Part shown: in pieces, positions 41,896 through 52,300 of the stretch
Layout: each line of letters opens with the position of its first letter
Position numbering within the stretch: the stretch's first letter is position 1
Assembly: GCA_033977485.1 (NCBI GenBank)
Contig: CM066984.1
Coordinates: 26,495,001 to 26,559,000, forward strand
Length of the DNA: 64,000 nucleotides
Source of the DNA: Hydrangea macrophylla
Lineage: Eukaryota > Streptophyta > Magnoliopsida > Cornales > Hydrangeaceae
Reading direction: 5' to 3'
Program-made: the position numbers and the translations under genes
Notes under the pieces: generated by a model
What the model was told of the DNA's origin: nothing
Seen by the model: the letters and a program-made list of their open reading frames with translations, nothing else
Database searches by the model: none

Positions 41896-42854
41896 CTCAA
41901 AAGTCGTCACCATCTGATCCTCCTGCTGGTGCCTCATCCTCAGGTGCAATATCCATCTCCACAGGTGGATCGGCCTCCACTGGTGCTACTGCTCCTCCAA
42001 CTACCACTCCTATATTCCAATCCTTGACAACCATGTCGTCAATCTCCATCTCCTCAACACCGAAAGCTGGCTCGGCAACATCGACGACTAATTTAGCAAA
42101 AATCCCAAACTAGGGCCATAGCATCTGCTAGTGTAGCCTGTCCTATCAGAACTTTAACTGGCTGTGCAACCAACACTACTACCCACTCGGCTGCCATATT
42201 CGTAAGGGCAGCCATATGTAGTACGGGTCCTGCAAGTAAATTAAACTCCATGAGTATCTTAGGTACTATAATCTCCTCTGGCTCAGCTGCAGCATCCTCT
42301 ACTGGTGCCTCAAGAATCTCATCTCCTTCTATCGGGTCCTCTAGTTCAAACTCTGCCTCCTTCGGGTCATTCTCTTGCTCATTGTTATCATCAATTGGCT
42401 CAATGTCCTCAACAGGATCCTCCTCTGGGTTGGCATCTACTATCGGCTTGGCCTCTGGTAACTCTAGCTCCTCAGGCTTCTCCCGTGGCTTCGGGATGCG
42501 TACCTCAAGTACCGAAGATAGTGGTGCTACTGCTAGTGCTCTCTCAATAGGTCCTCCAAGAATAGCCTGAAGCTCAATAGCGTCCATCTCCAGCTTGCTC
42601 TGGATCAAACGTAAAATCTCTTGGTAGACATCCCTACCAATCCTCACTGAATGGTAAGCATCCATACGCATCTCTGCACTGTGGGTCTTCCCGGTCACAC
42701 AAAGAGCCTTCCACATATCCTCCTCTAGATATCAGCTAGCTATCTGGTTTATGCGGTCATGATAAAACTCCAGATCAGTTAGCTCCATGGTATCCCCATA
42801 GATCACATGTCCTCCATCGGCATCGGTCACAAACTTATGGAACTCTGGATCCAT
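41896..42854 (-). pseudogene. Extra acidic ORF upstream of gag (about 319 codons, minus copy)
   Basis: Frame from ATG 42854 to stop 41896, with one in-frame stop near 42735 and one extra base near 42100. The N-terminus reads MDPEFHKFVTDADGGHV. A well conserved block follows (MDAYHSVRIGRDVYQEILRL, KLEMDAIEL, ILGGPI), then about 90 residues rich in Glu, Asp and Pro, then a hydrophobic block (GPVLHMAALTNMAAEWVVVL). The C-terminus is acidic again and ends GSDGDDF. I recognise no family. The plus-strand Tekay-like element carries a homologue in the same place (56342-57307), so it belongs to this lineage and is not a chance frame. Confidence 0.6.
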
Positions 42855-42991
42855 AATGTTAACCTGCAAAAGAAAACTATCTATCGTTAGGAAGACAAAC
42901 TTATCTTAAACTCATATCTCATCTTAAGGATCTCAAGATACTAGGACCAGATGATGTGGAATCGTTTAGTGAACGAAAGTATCACAACCTA

Positions 42992-43005
42992 GGGCTCTGA
43001 TACCA
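42992..43005 (-). other. Primer binding site, minus Tekay-like element
   Basis: The minus strand reads TGGTATCAGAGCCC, the initiator-Met-tRNA-type site, seven bases from the LTR edge at 43013. Confidence 0.85.
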
Positions 43006-44304
43006 AAAATCCTGTCACGCCCCGGAGCAGCAAAAATTGAGAAAAATAAATTTCCTTTTTGGGTCCATAGGGAATGACAAGTGAAAGTAGCTAATTATCC
43101 ACACCACACAGTACTAGTCCATAAGATAAACAGGAACAGAAAACAACATCCACTGAAAATAAAACGGTTCTATCTATTACAAACAAAACATCAGAGTGTG
43201 GTCCACACGATCACAACAGGTCTGGAGACAACATATGCCCAAGTACCCGTAAGCTAAAACAAAACAGAGTTCAACAGAACAACAGAAATAAACTAAATAA
43301 CTATCTTCGGGTCTTTAGTTGGCGTAAGGATAGTCGTCAGCATAGTGCTCCTCTCCATTATACCGGCATTAGAGGGACCATCCTCTGCATAATCCAACCC
43401 CGGGTAGTATCCATCATCGTAAGCTCCAATACCTGCATTGTTAAGGACAAGGTAGTTTGGATAGGGAATGTCCAGGCAATATATGCGTCAGCTTACTGAA
43501 AGCTGAGTGTGAACTAACTAACACAGTCTAATAGAAATAACGAGATTACCAATTATGAACAATACATAATAGTGATACTAAATATATCTCTTCCTCTTTT
43601 ATTCAGACACATCATTAATCGATTCTCATCGTCTACCAACTCTAAGGCTGACTGCACCCATACCCACTGACTATCTCGAGCTGATTATATCATCACAACA
43701 TATCAGTGCTCTTGTTTACCGCTATACCACTTTTACGAAACTCTTGCGAGCACCCATACATCGTTCTCATATAACGACTGGTCTACGAAAGTACCAATAC
43801 TCTTGTTCACTACTTTTAAAGACTCTTACTATTCACAGCTTTTAAGAACGCTTGCAAGTATTATACATACATAGCTCTGGTAAATACAAACCATGGGTGT
43901 GCCACATCTACTCTTGTTCACCGCTTTTAAGAACTCTTGCGAGTACTGTGCACCCATAATTCTCACGATCCTGAATAAATTCTTGTTACCCAATTATCGG
44001 ATTCAACATAAGCTAAATCATCAGCTCGACTCACATAACCTCAAAGATAACCAATAACCCACTGACTCAAACACCAGTTACTCAATGCTACCTATGGTTA
44101 TTATCTCCAATCCTTAGCTCATTATCGCATCATATTATTACTAACGTTTTGAACCTAACTGCGTTACTCACCATATTTCCTCAATCTCATTATCGTATCC
44201 CATTACCTTCGTAATTCATAATATTGCATAATAGTAACATGAAACAATAATTAAACAACAATGCATTATGAGTCAAAGCTTAAAGAACACATCCATGTTC
44301 TGCT

Positions 44305-44520
44305 GGGTTTAATCGATTGAAGTCCTTTTGATCGATTGAAGAATTGTGATGTTCGATCGGTTGAAGTGCTCTCGATCGATTGAATAACTGTGATGTTCGA
44401 TCGATTGAGGTCTCTCGATCGATCGAACTGAAGGTCGTCTCGATCGATTGAACTCAGTTCAATTGCTTGAGACTTAGTGATGCTCGATCGATTGAACTCG
44501 GTTTGATCGGTCAAGCTACG
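44305..44520 (-). repeat. Palindromic word array, leader side of TATA
   Basis: About ten versions of TTCGATCGATTGAA at 15-26 bp spacing, several nearly perfect palindromes (for example CTCGATCGATCGAACT near 44413). They lie in the transcribed part of the LTR. Confidence 0.85.
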
Positions 44521-44999
44521 TCTTCTCCAGAATTCTGCAGTGAACGTACGAATCTAGTAAGGGTCATTTAGGTTAATATTAAACATCCAATAGCATGTAA
44601 AATGTCATAACTTAGATACCAAGTGAGTTTGGAACTCACCGAACTTCGTTAAGGTGCATTTGACAAGCTTGAAAACTTTGAGCTCCCTCTAATGACCTCC
44701 TCTTCTCTCTCTCTGTCTTAGTGTCTCTTCTGTCTCTCTCTCCATCTCTTTCTCTTTTCTTCTATTCTTCTTCTCCATCTCTGTTTTTGTCTCTCTCTAA
44801 CTGTAAGTATATATATAGGTATGTGCATATATATAGAAGTATGAGCATATATATTAACACACAAGCACACACACTCTCTCTAACTCTTTCTTAAGTTCAT
44901 CAAACCCTTACAAACACATAAGCACAAGTATATATAAAGGGGAGGGAGGGCAGATGGCAAGATTTGTGGGATATCTGGGAATACAAATGATTACAAGTT

Positions 45000-45180
45000 C
45001 GATCTCTTGGGATCAGTTTAGCCAGGTTTGATCGATTAAAGAAAGTTTGATTGATTGAAGTAGGGTCCACGTAATAAATTCAGGTCGGTAGGGTTTCGAT
45101 CGCTAGAACAGGGTTCGATCGCTTGAACTTTGGGAATGCTCGATTGCTCGAAAGAGCTTCGATCGATCGAAGATCGAATT
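45000..45180 (-). repeat. Palindromic word array, upstream side of TATA
   Basis: Seven or so TTCGATCG-type words, ending with CTTCGATCGATCGAAG at 45157-45172, in the U3 part of the LTR. Confidence 0.8.
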
Positions 45181-45251
45181 TCAAGAGTGAACAAAGGAAG
45201 TATACAAAATCTCTCTGCATTAAATAATTATTGAAAATACGGGGTATTACA

Positions 45252-45266
45252 ACATCCTTCCTAAAG
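45252..45266 (-). other. Polypurine tract outside the 43013-45251 LTR
   Basis: The minus strand reads CTTTAGGAAGGATGT directly before TGTAATACC. It is preceded by a relic of the Tekay pre-LTR sequence (AAATTTAGGACAGAAATTT). This should not lie outside a 5' LTR and points to a second element joined at this LTR. Confidence 0.6.
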
Positions 45267-45420
45267 GTAACATTTCATAATTGATTCTTCCCCAAATTTC
45301 TGTCCTAAATTTAGTCTTCCAAAATTAGAAATTCTGAAATTGACAATAAACATACGTAATTTCCAGCAACATTTCATTTACAAATAAAATACAGATCTTC
45401 ATGGTTCTCTTCCTATTATT

Positions 45421-45422
<2 letters not shown>

Positions 45423-45463
<41 letters not shown>
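45423..45463. repeat. (GA)n microsatellite
   Basis: About twenty perfect GA dinucleotides. Confidence 0.95.
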
Positions 45464-45467
<4 letters not shown>

Positions 45468-45820
45468 CATATGCATCTCTATGAGTTTGAAATCTTCCAG
45501 AGTGATGCCCTTCTCCTTATCTAGTGCATGCACAACATCAATCTCTTCTTGGTCCATAAGACGTTGGCTTAAAAAAAAAAAACAGTTTTGGTGAGGAGTT
45601 CAAAATTTTTCGTGAAGAATCAGACGTGGAAAGGAACCATGCTGGGATTCTTATGCTTGATTATGGATATAATCAACATGGGGAAGAAAGGTAAGATATT
45701 GGTGTAATTAGGGTCCTTTAAGAATATGATTCATGATGTTCCCACTTTAAAAGCACACTCTTTTTTAAGAAATTCATAGATTTTGATTTCAATGAAACTA
45801 AGTTTCTTCTAAGAGTATTC

Positions 45821-46598
45821 GTGAAATTCACCCATTGATTCCTTATATTCTTAGCTTCTTGTCAGATTTTCTGTGAAATTCACTCAACTGTGTGTGAATC
45901 TTGGCATTTTGGTGTTGATAATTTTGTGATTTGCCTTATCAAATACTATTTTGGTGTTCTTCATGGTTTTGCCTTATCAGGAATTTGGTAGACACAACCA
46001 GAAATACAGGTTGGTTGTGAAATTTACATGTGGTCGCTAAGTAGTAAAATTCACTATTCAACATCAGGGGGACTACAGTTCTATATGTGAAATTCACAGA
46101 CCTAAAATCACAATAAATTGGAAATTTGGTGGGATTCAAATAGTTTAATTGTGAATTTCACAAATGTAAACACCTCAATAACCCTTATCTCCTAAGACGC
46201 TTCTGAAGACCTGAAAACTTATTAATAAAACATTGTTGGGAAATTCACAATTCACAAAATGCAGTTACCCCCATTACTTAGTTGTTTAATTTCTAAACTA
46301 CACAATCCAACTAGGAAAAATGTTGTTTGAAATAAATTGTGAACTTCTCAAACCTAGTATAAAGTTATACAAACGCGAATGTGAATGTAGTTATGTATTT
46401 AAATGGCTTAATAACCTAATATAATCAGAATAGTGTATTTTGTGAATTTCACAAGTCTCACTTATGTGACTAATAATCCATTTTTTTTTCTTTATATGCC
46501 AATAGCTTATTTTGTGAATTTCACAAAGTCTCACTTGTGGGACTTATAATCCAATTTTTTTGGCTTCATGTACCAACGGCTTGTTTGTGAATTTCACA
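45821..46598. repeat. Array of GTGAAATTCAC palindromes
   Basis: Clear copies of (T)GTGAAATTCAC(A) or its other-strand form at 45821, 45872, 46086, 46150, 46441, 46513 and 46586, with weaker ones near 46016, 46229 and 46336. The last three lie 72-73 bp apart within a short tandem repeat (TCTCACTT-TG-GACT-ATAATCCA). Confidence 0.8.
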
Positions 46599-47284
46599 AG
46601 CAAAATAATGACTAAAAATATTTTTGATGATCTTATTGTTCCAAGTTGGGCATAATAATTGCTGTAGAAATATATTATCCAACATGTATGTAATTAATAG
46701 AGATAATAAATACACAATGCAAGGGTCAATGATTGAAGGAATTATAAATACACTCTTTGAACTCAAGGAGAAACCAGAAAAATCACCACAAAAATGTGCT
46801 AAAAGGGCCGCATGGATTAAAGGGAGTAAATGAATGTAATTAGCCTCACACTCAATATCTTTAGCAAAAAAAAAAACATCACATTCAATATAATCACATT
46901 GTGGAAAATCATGAGTTAAAAGACCAAATTAAGTAGAGCACTAAGTCACCGATTTACTGCATATATGATGTATATATATCTTACAAAGTATACCAAAGGG
47001 TGTTTAGGGAACAAATAAAATTATTAACCGTGATTAGGTGTATTAACTAGGATCTAAGGGATCTAGTACTAAATAAAAATATTGGGTGTCCTTCATCCAT
47101 GAAAGTACATGGATGGAGGATTTAATGACAATCGTCTATAAAATTTAAGGATTTGATCCGAATAAGTTTCACCGGTCATGGAGTTTTGACGAAAATAAAA
47201 AATAAATAGAAAAAGACGGATTATCTTTTAAACTTTATAAGTTTAAAAGAAAGGATTTTTTTGCTAAACTTCTATTAAATGTAT

Positions 47285-47451
47285 GGGCAATGCTAGGGGC
47301 ACTAACAAAATTCACTAACACTTACTAACACACTCTATCTCTCTCCTAGTGGTACTGCGGGGTCCACTGCGGACCCCACGGTGCCATTAGGAGAGAGATA
47401 GAGTGTGTTAATAAGTGTTAGTGGATTTTGTTAGTGCCCCAAATATTATTC
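47285..47451. mobile_element. Mutator-type foldback MITE, 167 bp
   Basis: Two arms of about 70 bp (GGGGCACTAACAAAATTCAC ... and its inverse) meet at GGGGTCC-ACTGC-GGACCCC, so nearly the whole element is one hairpin. Nine-base duplications TAAATGTAT flank it exactly (47276-47284 and 47452-47460). Nine bases is the Mutator superfamily target size. Confidence 0.9.
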
Positions 47452-47968
47452 TAAATGTATATGTTGTAATTTGTTACGATCAACTTGAGTCGGTGGTAAA
47501 GCTAATCATCTCACAAACAATATAAGTTTCCACACTATTATCAATTCGTGTTATTGATCAGCATTGAGTAAGCGCCCAAACCATGATTTCGTATTTAAAT
47601 ATACACGCCTTGTATATATTTCCAACTTGAGTCAGTGGTAAAACGGTTTTAATTGGTTGTTTAATGGGAGTGCAATTGAAGGATGTAATGGGTATAATTC
47701 ACCTCATTATTATCACTCAAACTTTGTGTAAGGTGTCCTGCAAGCTACAATCCAATCGTGCAAATATTAATCCACTAATAAGGTCTTGGAATCTAAGATA
47801 TTTTATTTCACCGCAAAGATCACAATAGTTTTCATATAATGGAGAAATTGAACACAGCCTTACTTTAACCGGTGATTGGGGTAAAATTTCACTTTTCCGA
47901 AATGCTTTTAAGTCGTGCACTTGTCTATTTTATTTCTATCATTTGATTCTAAATCTAGTTTTCACTTT

Positions 47969-48062
47969 GCGTAATGCTAAAGTATCACTGAAAGTTTTAG
48001 CAATAACAAAAAAAAAAGTGTCGTTAAAACTTTTAACCATACCTTTTGCTCTAGCATTACCC
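47969..48062. mobile_element. Small MITE-like inverted repeat, about 94 bp
   Basis: Ends GCGTAATGCTAAAG and CTCTAGCATTACCC are inverted copies, and the AAAGTTTTA / TAAAACTTTTA parts also pair. Its ends resemble those of the 167-bp foldback (GGGCAATGCTAG). No clean target duplication. Confidence 0.5.
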
Positions 48063-48285
48063 ATTGATACTCTGACAATAGAGCTAACCTTTCATTTTAA
48101 GTTTTAATAATTATTGATAGGACGATAGATGGCTTTGAATACAGGAAATTGTCTTTGATGTCAAAGAGTAATATTATGGTTTTGACTCTCAGATTTGGTT
48201 CTTGTAGAAAAAATGTGGGTCTCGGGTCATTCACATATTAGACTTGATCCAATGGGACTTTGTGAATCAAACTTAGGCTCCAAGT

Positions 48286-48669
48286 TGTAATACCGTGCAT
48301 TTTTGAATGTATACTAATAAATGAAACATTATATTATTGCTTTGATCTATGCATAAGTTTCATCCTATGAATTGCTAAATTTAGTATCCCAATCGATTAG
48401 ACACTTTACCAATCGATTGATAGTTGAAAATTTTAAACCAATCGATTGGACTTATACTAATCAATTGGAGTAATGAATAAATGCCCCAATCGATTGTCAT
48501 GTTGTACAATCGATTAGTATCACATATCCTTGTCCCCAACCGATTGGAACTGAACCCAATCGATTGGTCGTAGTAGAACTTGAGATCCAAGTTTGGCTGG
48601 GGTGTTGACACCCGTCCACTCTGTCTTTTATATATATGGGACGAAAATTTGTGTTCTATTGGGTTTGCA

Positions 48670-48720
<51 letters not shown>

Positions 48721-49306
48721 TCGTTATACATATACATACTCACATGTATATGCATACACCCACATACATATATATACCCATACACACACTATGTGAAGGA
48801 GAAGAAGAAAAGAGACCAACCAAGAGAAGAAAATAGAAGAAAAATAAAAGAAGAAGATGACAAAGAAAGAGGAGGGAGAAGAGGTTATTAAAGCTCCAAG
48901 CTTTTCCAAAAGCTCACACACACATTCACACACCTTAGGGTGAGTGCCATACTCACTTGGTATCATCTTTATGGTGTTTTTTTCACGACCAAAAGAAAGA
49001 ACGACACATTAAATGAGTCCCTCGGACTTTCAGTTCTAGACAGCCACTCTCTTGGAAGAAGGCGTAGTCCCAAACAATTGGGACTTTTCCCTATCGATTG
49101 GTAATATTGTGATCCCAATCGATTAACATTTTATCTAATCGATTGACATAAATTATTACCCAATCGATTGTCAATATGTACAATCAATTGTCATTATTTT
49201 TACCCCAACTGATTGGACCCATGTCTCAATCGATTGGTAGTTACAGATTGTGGATTTTTCCTGTTATTTATATTATGAACTGCTCAGCTTTTTAAATATT
49301 GTTTCG
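48286..49306 (+). repeat. LTR fragment carrying CCAATCGATTGG words
   Basis: Plus-strand start TGTAATACCGTG. Word cluster at 48390-48570, TATA box TTTTATATATATGGG (48627-48639), (GA)n leader, second word cluster 49080-49245, then truncation at the Ogre-like element. The layout is that of the Tekay-like LTRs with a different word. Confidence 0.65.
48675..48716. repeat. (GA)n microsatellite in the LTR leader
   Basis: About twenty GA units just after the TATA box of the LTR fragment. A shorter run occupies the same place in the plus-strand LTR (54486-54502). Confidence 0.95.
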
Positions 49307-49315
49307 AGTTCCAAA

Positions 49316-49333
49316 TCCCCGGTAGAGTCGCCA
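49316..49333 (-). other. Primer binding site of the truncated Ogre-like element
   Basis: The minus strand reads TGGCGACTCTACCGGGGA, three bases from the LTR edge. The interior is lost within a few tens of bases. Confidence 0.75.
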
Positions 49334-49336
49334 GAC

Positions 49337-52300
49337 TGTTGGACGCCAGTCGTTCGTAGGTCCTGTTAGTCTCAATTATGTCCCAGGACAGATCCAAGAC
49401 TATATATAGAGACCTAGGGCTTATGGCTTTAATCCAATTGACTAGAGGCACCATCTAATTTTTATGGTATTAGGAAACTGTGAATCGACTTACCCAAAAT
49501 GGAAGGGTATTCACCCTTCATTGCTAGAAAGAAGGCTCGGGGTCTTCTTACAATAGGGAAAGGAGCCATAAGTTTGGACTAAAGCACCCCCTCCTCGCCC
49601 TACCTTATGGTAGGTCTTGCCAATATCTTTGTTCTTAACTCATAATTGGTGTTCTTTCCTCAATCATACTAGATAATATATACATGGCATAAAGAGTATC
49701 TAAGCAAAATCAATCAATAGACTAAGTTCAAGTAGCAAGCGGATATACATGCGATACTAGAGAAAGGATAAAAACAATACTCACAGTGCGAAAAGCCCCT
49801 CCCTTGAGGCTAAGCCCAGGTCAATCCCACTCGGGATCAAATGCAAAGAAAGAAAACGTGCATGGAATGCAAGAGCGAACAAGAGAACTTGCATTGGGGT
49901 GACTTATGCAGAGTCGCAATGATAATTAAAGGTAAACATGACGTATGACATGCAATAATCCTAGATAATATGTCTCTAACAAATAAACATATAATGGAGA
50001 CTATCCTAAAGGATTTGTGTAATTGATGCAAAATTTGTAAACCTAGCAAAATCTCTAAAGAGAAGGATAGAAGAGTGCACATGGCATATGGACACTAAGT
50101 CACATGCGGAAGAGGCAAGACTGGTCTAAGAAGTTGAGTCCGAGTCTTTTGAATCTTTGCATCAAAATGCATTAAAACAACCAAGCATTGCAAAATAACA
50201 AAAGAAATCCAAGCATGCAAGTGAAATGTATGGAAAATGAGAGAAATTGTTAACAATCAAAATTCCAGATTTGAACAATGAATCAATTCAATTCATTTTC
50301 CAAATCATAACGTTAATGAGTTAGGAAGATTCTCCAAAATGTAGGACCTCATTTTCATAAGTGAAGTATGAGTTCTATTCATTTGAAAAGTCTATGTCCA
50401 GAATCATCGACTGATCTTGCAAAAAACATAAATAAATTCATAAAGCACTGATCGAGGCCTATCTTATGCAAACAAAAGGTATTTCATTGAAGTTTATAAG
50501 AAAAACACTTTCATAGACCCAGATTAATCTTAAGCTCTCTGAAAACTGATTTGAAACAGACTTCACTATTCTAAAATTTTTATATAAAAGCTTTTGGCCC
50601 AAATTCGTCGACTGATCTTGCAATATCATAACTTAATTCACAAAATACCTATGAAGGTCCATTTTTTGTCAAACTAATGCTATTTTACTAAAGTTTATAG
50701 AAAAAATACTTTCCTAAGCCCAGGTTGAACTTGACATCTCTGAACACAGAGTTGAGTCAATCTCTATTATTTTAAAATTTTGATATCTTACGACAAATCA
50801 AAAAATATGCAAAATAGGCATGCAAGATCACTCAAACATGTTCTTTCATGCTTTTGATCTTCCTTCCAATTATCTTACAATGATTTGTAAACCATGTTTT
50901 ATGTCGCATTATCGAGAGAGCAAAGTATGATCATCTTCTATGCATAATTTATTTATAATAGAGATTTGGAAAGTTCTAGCACAATCTTACTTTCTTCACT
51001 CTCATGGAAGATAACCTTAGCTTGGTTATCTTGACTTTTTGTCAGTGTATAGCTTATCAAGCTAAGAATTATTTCCATGAAATGACTGTTGATTGCATCA
51101 TCTAGACTTTTCCAAACTTCAATCGTAAATACATTATTTTCAAGTATATCAATTGTATTTCCGGTAATATTTGGAAATTAGTAAGTGAAATTTATCCAGG
51201 CAAATCAGATGAAGGTTATTTCATCTTCATTCATCCATGAGTTTTGGAGTCAAGCCTCAAGGGTGTATAATGAGTTCTAACCCATGGATAAAAGTCAAAT
51301 TTTCTTTAATGAACAATTTCCAGTCCATTTATTTTATCTTGTAGCAAAAACACTTTTAGTGAGGTGAATAATCCTTTAGAAAAATCAAAATCAAGAATGA
51401 AGATGTTGAAGATGACTTCGAATCAATTATGTATTTCTTGGTAATGAACCCCAAACTTGGTGGATGAAGGACTTACAATTATCATCTTGGTGTGTCTAAA
51501 AAGGAAACAAAAGTACATGTAAATATATAGAGTCATAGAAGAAAATATACATCTTCATCATAGACTCAAAGAAAAAGGCAAAGAATAATGCATGTTTAAG
51601 TGTGTGCACATGTGTTCTTTACTAAAAGAGGAAACAAAACTCAAGAACCATCTTCAAAGTAAGAAAAATAAGAAAATAGCACCTCTAATCCATTTTTATC
51701 AACGAAAATCAACTAGAACTTGGATCTTTGTATGAGAAATCAAAATGAATGTGTGAAGAAAACAAAAAGACGAAAGACAAGATCCATGTCCTTGAAATAC
51801 ACATACACACACACACACAAAACGAGTGGATTAAAGAGTTAGTTTGGAGTTTACCACTTGAAGATCTCTTAAAAATGCAAAGATGTTGGAATAAAGTTGT
51901 TCTTCCTTCAAGTGTTCTTGAAGCTCAAAGTCAAAGATGCAAAGATGTCAACTTAGATCTCTTAAATTACTACTTCTTTTTGAGTTATAAGAAAACAAAG
52001 AGAATGCTTTTTTTACTTTTTCATTTTCTATTCTAGAAAAGACAAGCACAACTTATTGTTTTTAGCTTTTTTTTTCCCTACTTTTTTTCACAAACTTCAA
52101 GTATGCTAGTATAACTCTCAAGTGTATGGATTCTTAGTGTGTTTTCAAGGGTCTCCAAAAGTGAACCCAAAGGTCCAATTTACATGCAAAGTTTGTAGAA
52201 TTTAGATGTCTTTTTATGCATAGAAAGAGGGCAAATTGGTCAATTCAAGGATAAAATGAAGCTTCCTTGCAATTTCCTTCTACAGCACATGTGTATATAC

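Larger units (their letters stand above)
31617..45251 (-). mobile_element. Tekay/Del-like chromovirus, decayed, split by another element
   Basis: Minus-strand order: LTR (43013-45251), primer site TGGTATCAGAGCCC, an extra acidic ORF, gag, protease, RT, RNase H, integrase with a chromodomain-type tail, polypurine tract and a truncated 3' LTR. The clade is judged from the LTR ends (TGTAATACC...GGGGCGTGACA) and the integrase tail (PPKMSGVHNVFHI, PVRILDLGIKKLRNKEI). RT is interrupted at 34610-39763 by the three-LTR element. Many stops and frameshifts are present. Confidence 0.8.
43013..45251 (-). repeat. LTR of the minus Tekay-like element, 2239 bp
   Basis: Starts TGTAATACCCCG (45251) and ends CTCCGGGGCGTGACA (43013). 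TATA box CCTTTATATATA at 44929-44940. GATCGATTGAA word clusters lie both before (45000-45180) and after it (44305-44520). Repeated GTTCACCGCTTTTAAGAACTCTTGCGAG words occur in the U5 half (43710-43950). It has a primer site on its inner side and a polypurine tract on its outer side. Confidence 0.85.
45267..48285. other. 3-kb stretch without recognisable retrotransposon termini
   Basis: The first ~150 bp are Tekay 3' UTR relic. Then come a (GA)n microsatellite, a doubtful exon-like piece (45465-45690), the GTGAAATTCAC word array (45821-46598), unassigned A/T-rich DNA, a Mutator-type foldback MITE (47285-47451) and a second small MITE-like sequence (47969-48062). No convincing gene was found. 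Confidence 0.5.

Noticed and set aside
42250..42570. Ser-rich 106-codon plus-strand frame opposite the acidic ORF
   Set aside because: It is the antisense shadow of the Glu/Asp/Pro-rich stretch of the extra ORF. The 56616-57182 Ser-rich frame has the same explanation.
47487..47645. Two copies of CAACTTGAGTC(G/A)GTGGTAAA, resembling a SINE box A
   Set aside because: No convincing box B, poly-A tail or target duplication could be found, so a SINE call is not supported.
48580..48891. Arg/Glu-repeat frame of 103 codons
   Set aside because: Created by the (GA)n microsatellite and purine-rich leader of an LTR fragment. Similar frames at 54415-54674 and 28601-28882 are rejected for the same reason.
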